A DNA stretch of 64,000 nt from NCBI GenBank assembly GCA_963931865.1, contig OZ007513.1, forward strand, positions 6,232,808 through 6,296,807, in the 5' to 3' direction. Each line of letters starts with the position of its first letter. Position 1 is the stretch's first letter. The stretch is from Axinella damicornis. Taxonomy: Eukaryota > Porifera > Demospongiae > Axinellida > Axinellidae. Positions 59,001 to 64,000 of this stretch are shown here, one piece after another. Below the pieces are notes generated by a model that was given only the letters and a program-made list of their open reading frames with translations, was not told where the DNA came from and searched no databases. The translations under genes were made by a program, and so were the position numbers.

Positions 59001-62000
59001 CTTCTCTGTATTTCTATTCCCTTCCAGCTGTAGTGCCTACCAGACTTCTGATGGCGTATCACTCGGCTGCAGCGCTGGGTACGTATGCAGGGTGTGGGTG
59101 GAGCATTCTTTACTCCGGACACGTAGGAGTGGAAGATCGTACCCTGGAGACGGTGTGAGTTGACTGTGACTATCCTTTCCCTTCCTGTTGTGTATATATT
59201 CAATGCGGTTCGCATCCCAGATTTTATCAGGCCAACATTTCACATCGTCCTTCTCTGTATTTCTATTCCCTTCCAGCTGTAGTGCCTAGCAGACTTCTGA
59301 TTGCGCATCACTCGGCTCCAGTGCTGGGTACTGTACGTATACAAGATGTGGGTGTAGCATTCTCTTCTCCGGACACGTAGGAGTGGAAGATCGTACCCTG
59401 GAGACGGTGTGAGTTGACATGTGACTATCCTTTACCTACCTGTTGTGTATATATTCAATGCGTTTCGCATCCCAGATTTTATCAGGCCAACATTTCACAT
59501 CGTCCTTCTCTGTATTTCTATTCCCTTCAGCTGTAGTGCCTACCAGACTTCTGATGGCGCATCACTCGGCTGCAGTGCTGGGTACGTATACGGGATGTTG
59601 GTGGAGCATTCTCTACTTTGGACACGTAGGAGTGGAAGATGGTACCCTGGAGACGGTGTGAGTTGACTTGTGACTATCCTTTCCCTACCTATTGTGTATA
59701 TATTCAATGCGTTTCGCATCCCAGATTTTATCAGGCCAACATTTCACATCTTCCTTCTCTGTATTTCTATTCCCTTCCAGCTGTAGTGCCTACCAGACTT
59801 CTGATGAGTGCCTACCAGACTTCTGATGGTACATCACTCGGCTCCAGCGCTGGGTACGTATACAGGATGTGGGTGGAGCATTATCTACTCCGGAGACGTA
59901 GGAGTGGAATATCGTACCCTTGAGACGGTGTCAGTTGACATGTGACTATCCTTTCCCTACCTGTTTTATATATATTCAATGCATTTCGCATCCCAGATTT
60001 TATCAGACCAACATTTCACATCGTCCTTCTCTGTATGTCTATTCCCTTCCAGCTGTAGTGCCTAGCAGACTTCTGATTGCGCATCACTCGGCTCCAGTGC
60101 TGGGTACGCATACAGGATGTGGGTGGAGCATTCTCTACTCCGGACACGTAGGAGTGGAAGATGGTACCCTGGAGACGGTGTGAGTTGACTTGTGACTATC
60201 CTTTCCCTACCTATTGTGTATATATTCAATGCGTTTCGCATCCCAGATTTTATCAGGCCAACATTTCACATCTTCCTTCTCTGTATTTCTATTCCCTTCC
60301 AGCTGTAGTGCCTACCAGACTTCTGATGAGTGCCTACCAGACTTCTGATGGTACATCACTCGGCTCCAGCGCTGGGTACGTATACAGGATGTGGGTGGAG
60401 CATTATCTACTCCGGAGACGTAGGAGTGGAATATCGTACCCTTGAGACGGTGTCAGTTGACATGTGACTATCCTTTCCCTACCTGTTTTATATATATTCA
60501 ATGCATTTCGCATCCCAGATTTTATCAGACCAACATTTCACATCGTCCTTCTCTGTATGTCTATTCCCTTCCAGCTGTAGTGCCTAGCAGACTTCTGATT
60601 GCGCATCACTCGGCTCCAGTGCTGGGTACGCATACAGGATGTGGGTGGAGCATTCTCTACTCCGGACACGTAGGAGTGGAAGATCGTACCCTGGAGACGG
60701 TTTGAGTTGACTGTGACTATCCTTTCCCTACCTGTTGTGTATATATTCAATGCGTTTCGCATCCCAGATTTTAGCAGGCCAACATTTCACATCGTCCTTC
60801 TCTGTATTTCTATTCCCTTCCAGCTGTAGTGCCTACCAGACTTCTGATGGCGCATCACTCGGCTGCAGCGCTGGGTACGTATACAGGGTGTGGGTGGAGC
60901 ATTCTCTACTCCGGACACGTGGGAGTGGAAGATCGTACCCTGGAGACGGTGTGAGTTGACTGTGACTATCCTTTCCCTACCTGTTGTGTATATATTCAAT
61001 GCGGTTCGCATCCCAGATTTTATCAGGCCAACATTTCACATCGTCCTTCTCTGTATTTCTATTCCCTTCCAGCTGTAGTGCCTACCAGACTTCTGATGGC
61101 GCATCACTCGGCTGCAGAGCTGGGTACGTATACAGGATGTGGGTGGAGCATTCTCTAGTCCGGACACGTAGGAGTGGAAGATGGTACCCTGGAGACGGTA
61201 TGAGTTGACATGTGACTATCCTTTCCCTACCTGTTGTGTATGTATTCAATGCGTTTCGCATCCCAGATTTTATCTGGCCAACATTTCACATCGTCCTTCT
61301 CTGTATTTCTATTCCCTTCAGCTGTAGTGCCTACCAGACTTCTGATGGCGCATCACTCGGCTGCAGTGCTGGGTACGTATACAGGATGTTGGTGGAGCAT
61401 TCTCTACTCCGGACACGTAGGAGTGGAAGATCGTACCCTGGAGACGGTTTGAGTTGACTGTGACTAACCTTTCCCTACCTGTTGTGTATATATTCAATGC
61501 GTTTCGCATCCCAGATTTTAGCAGGCCAACATTTCACATCGTTCTTCTCTGTATTTCTATTCCCTTCCAGCTGTAGTGCCTACCAGACTTCTGATGGCGT
61601 ATCACTCGGCTGCAGCGCTGGGTACGTATGCAGGGTGTGGGTGGAGCATTCTTTACTCCGGACACGTAGGAGTGGAAGATCGTACCCTGGAGACGGTGTG
61701 AGTTGACTGTGACTATCCTTTCCCTTCCTGTTGTGTATATATTCAATGCGGTTCGCATCCCAGATTTTATCAGGCCAACATTTCACATCGTCCTTCTCTG
61801 TATTTCTATTCCCTTCCAGCTGTAGTGCCTAGCAGACTTCTGATTGCGCATCACTCGGCTCCAGTGCTGGGTACTGTACGTATACAAGATGTGGGTGTAG
61901 CATTCTCTTCTCCGGACACGTAGGAGTGGAAGATCGTACCCTGGAGACGGTGTGAGTTGACATGTGACTATCCTTTACCTACCTGTTGTGTATATATTCA

Positions 62001-64000
62001 ATGCGTTTCGCATCCCAGATTTTATCAGGCCAACATTTCACATCGTCCTTCTCTGTATTTCTATTCCCTTCAGCTGTAGTGCCTACCAGACTTCTGATGG
62101 CGCATCACTCGGCTGCAGTGCTGGGTACGTATACGGGATGTTGGTGGAGCATTCTCTACTTTGGACACGTAGGAGTGGAAGATGGTACCCTGGAGACGGT
62201 GTGAGTTGACTTGTGACTATCCTTTCCCTACCTATTGTGTATATATTCAATGCGTTTCGCATCCCAGATTTTATCAGGCCAACATTTCACATCTTCCTTC
62301 TCTGTATTTCTATTCCCTTCCAGCTGTAGTGCCTACCAGACTTCTGATGAGTGCCTACCAGACTTCTGATGGTACATCACTCGGCTCCAGCGCTGGGTAC
62401 GTATACAGGATGTGGGTGGAGCATTCTCTACTCCGGAGACGTAGGAGTGGAATATCGTACCCTTGAGACGGTGTCAGTTGACATGTGACTATCCTTTCCC
62501 TACCTGTTTTATATATATTCAATGCATTTCGCATCCCAGATTTTATCAGACCAACATTTCACATCGTCCTTCTCTGTATGTCTATTCCCTTCCAGCTGTA
62601 GTGCCTAGCAGACTTCTGATTGCGCATCACTCGGCTCCAGTGCTGGGTACGCATACAGGATGTGGGTGGAGCATTCTCTACTCCGGACACGTAGGAGTGG
62701 AAGATCGTACCCTGGAGACGGTTTGAGTTGACTGTGACTATCCTTTCCCTACCTGTTGTGTATATATTCAATGCGTTTCGCATCCCAGATTTTAGCAGGC
62801 CAACATTTCACATCGTCCTTCTCTGTATTTCTATTCCCTTCCAGCTGTAGTGCCTACCAGACTTCTGATGGCGCATCACTCGGCTGCAGCGCTGGGTACG
62901 TATACAGGGTGTGGGTGGAGCATTCTCTACTCCGGACACGTGGGAGTGGAAGATCGTACCCTGGAGACGGTGTGAGTTGACTGTGACTATCCTTTCCCTA
63001 CCTGTTGTGTATATATTCAATGCGGTTCGCATCCCAGATTTTATCAGGCCAACATTTCACATCGTCCTTCTCTGTATTTCTATTCCCTTCCAGCTGTAGT
63101 GCCTACCAGACTTCTGATTGCGCATCACTCGGCTCCAGTGCTGGGTACTGTACGTATACAGGATGTGGGTGGAGCATTCTCTACTCCGGACACGTAGGAG
63201 TGGAAGATCGTACCCTGGAGACGGTTTGAGTTGACTGTGACTATCCTTTCCCTACCTGTTGTGTATATATTCAATGCGTTTCGCATCCCAGATTTTAGCA
63301 GGCCAACATTTCACATCGTCCTTCTCTGTATTTCTATTCCCTTCCAGCTGTAGTGCCTACCAGACTTCTGATGGCGCATCACTCGGCTGCAGCGCTGGGT
63401 ACGTATACAGGGTGTGGGTGGAGCATTCTCTACTCCGGACACGTGGGAGTGGAAGATCGTACCCTGGAGACGGTGTGAGTTGACTGTGACTATCCTTTCC
63501 CTACCTGTTGTGTATATATTCAATGCGGTTCGCATCCCAGATTTTATCAGGCCAACATTTCACATCGTCCTTCTCTGTATTTCTATTCCCTTCCAGCTGT
63601 AGTGCCTACCAGACTTCTGATTGCGCATCACTCGGCTCCAGTGCTGGGTACTGTACGTATACAGGATGTGGGTGGAGCATTCTCTACTCCGGACACGTAG
63701 GAGTGGAAGATAGTACCCTGGAGACGGTGTGAGTTGACATGTGACTATCCTTTCCCTACCTGTTGTGTATATATTCAATGCGTTTCGCATCACAGATTTT
63801 ATCAGGCCAACATTTCACATCGTCCTTCTCTGTATTTCTATTCCCTTCAGCTGTAGTGCCTACCAGACTTCTGATGGCGCATCACTCGGCTGCAGTGCTG
63901 GGTACGTATACAGGATGTTGGTGGAGCATTCTCTACTCCGGACACGTAGGAGTGGAAGATCGTACCCTGGAGACGGTTTGAGTTGACTGTGACTATCCTT
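53040..64000 (+). repeat. Tandem array B: about 43 splice-site-bearing units, continuing past the window
   Basis: Each unit of about 250-256 bp has a pyrimidine-rich segment with acceptor ttcccttccag (or ttcag), an exon-like core from ctgtagtgcct to ggagacggt, the donor gtgtgagt, and an intron-like part containing tatattcaatgcgtttcgca. Variants include a 5-base insertion (gtactgtacg) and a partly duplicated gagtgcctac block. Blocks of many units recur exactly at offsets of 2290 bp in the left part and 2543 bp in the right part. The array carries no RNA or protein family that I recognise. Confidence 0.95.

Noticed and set aside
53040..64000. Array B as a functional gene with dozens of coding exons
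   Set aside because: The core lengths (127 or 132 nt) do not keep a common reading frame, and the frame that looks best ends in a stop at each donor site.

Overview
The window is animal nuclear DNA with multi-exon genes, short GT-AG introns and a heavy load of small inverted-repeat transposons, minisatellites and homopolymer runs. Recognisable host pieces are a TAF9 histone-fold exon and exons resembling the N-terminal half of V-ATPase subunit a. A sponge or another early-branching marine invertebrate is my best guess for the source. That is inference from style, not from a diagnostic gene.

The main object lies at 3196-11265. It is an 8.07-kb DNA transposon with long terminal inverted repeats built of tandem small palindromes, flanked by an exact 9-bp target-site duplication (atacaaggt at 3187-3195 and 11266-11274). 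Inside is one plus-strand gene whose 14 exons I could join by hand with GT-AG junctions and unbroken phase, from the ATG at 3610 to the TGA at 10823-10825 (4488 nt, 1495 codons). The product runs B-box zinc finger, RecQ helicase with zinc-binding and RQC-like winged-helix parts, zinc-finger plus DDE transposase of Mutator-like (MULE) type, basic linker, and a C48/Ulp1-type cysteine protease. The motifs I would expect in each domain are present, so the element may be recently active. I know of no described MULE that fuses a B-box and a RecQ helicase to its transposase and protease.

From 11.3 to 20 kb there is mostly a nest of MITEs. They include TTAA-flanked foldbacks, a 588-bp near-perfect palindrome with an 8-bp duplication, and a 24-bp minisatellite that looks born from a MITE end. 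From 20 to 26 kb there are a pyrimidine tract, a 40-bp tandem array, the V-ATPase-like exons and two GC-rich palindromic elements. From 27 to 40 kb there are coding-like minus-strand fragments, a 73-bp tandem array open in all three forward frames, a gag-like fragment, the TAF9 exon with an apparent one-base frameshift, and more MITEs. From 41 to 51 kb there are more MITEs, a 284-bp tandem duplication, a tRNA-derived SINE split by a TTAA element, and several exons of an unidentified plus-strand host gene, one of them enclosed between two MITE arms. From 51.8 kb to the end the sequence is almost wholly tandem units of about 240-260 bp, each carrying a conserved splice acceptor and donor around an exon-like core, organised into higher-order repeats.

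Genes outside the transposon are fragmentary. I call them only where reading frame and splice signals agree.
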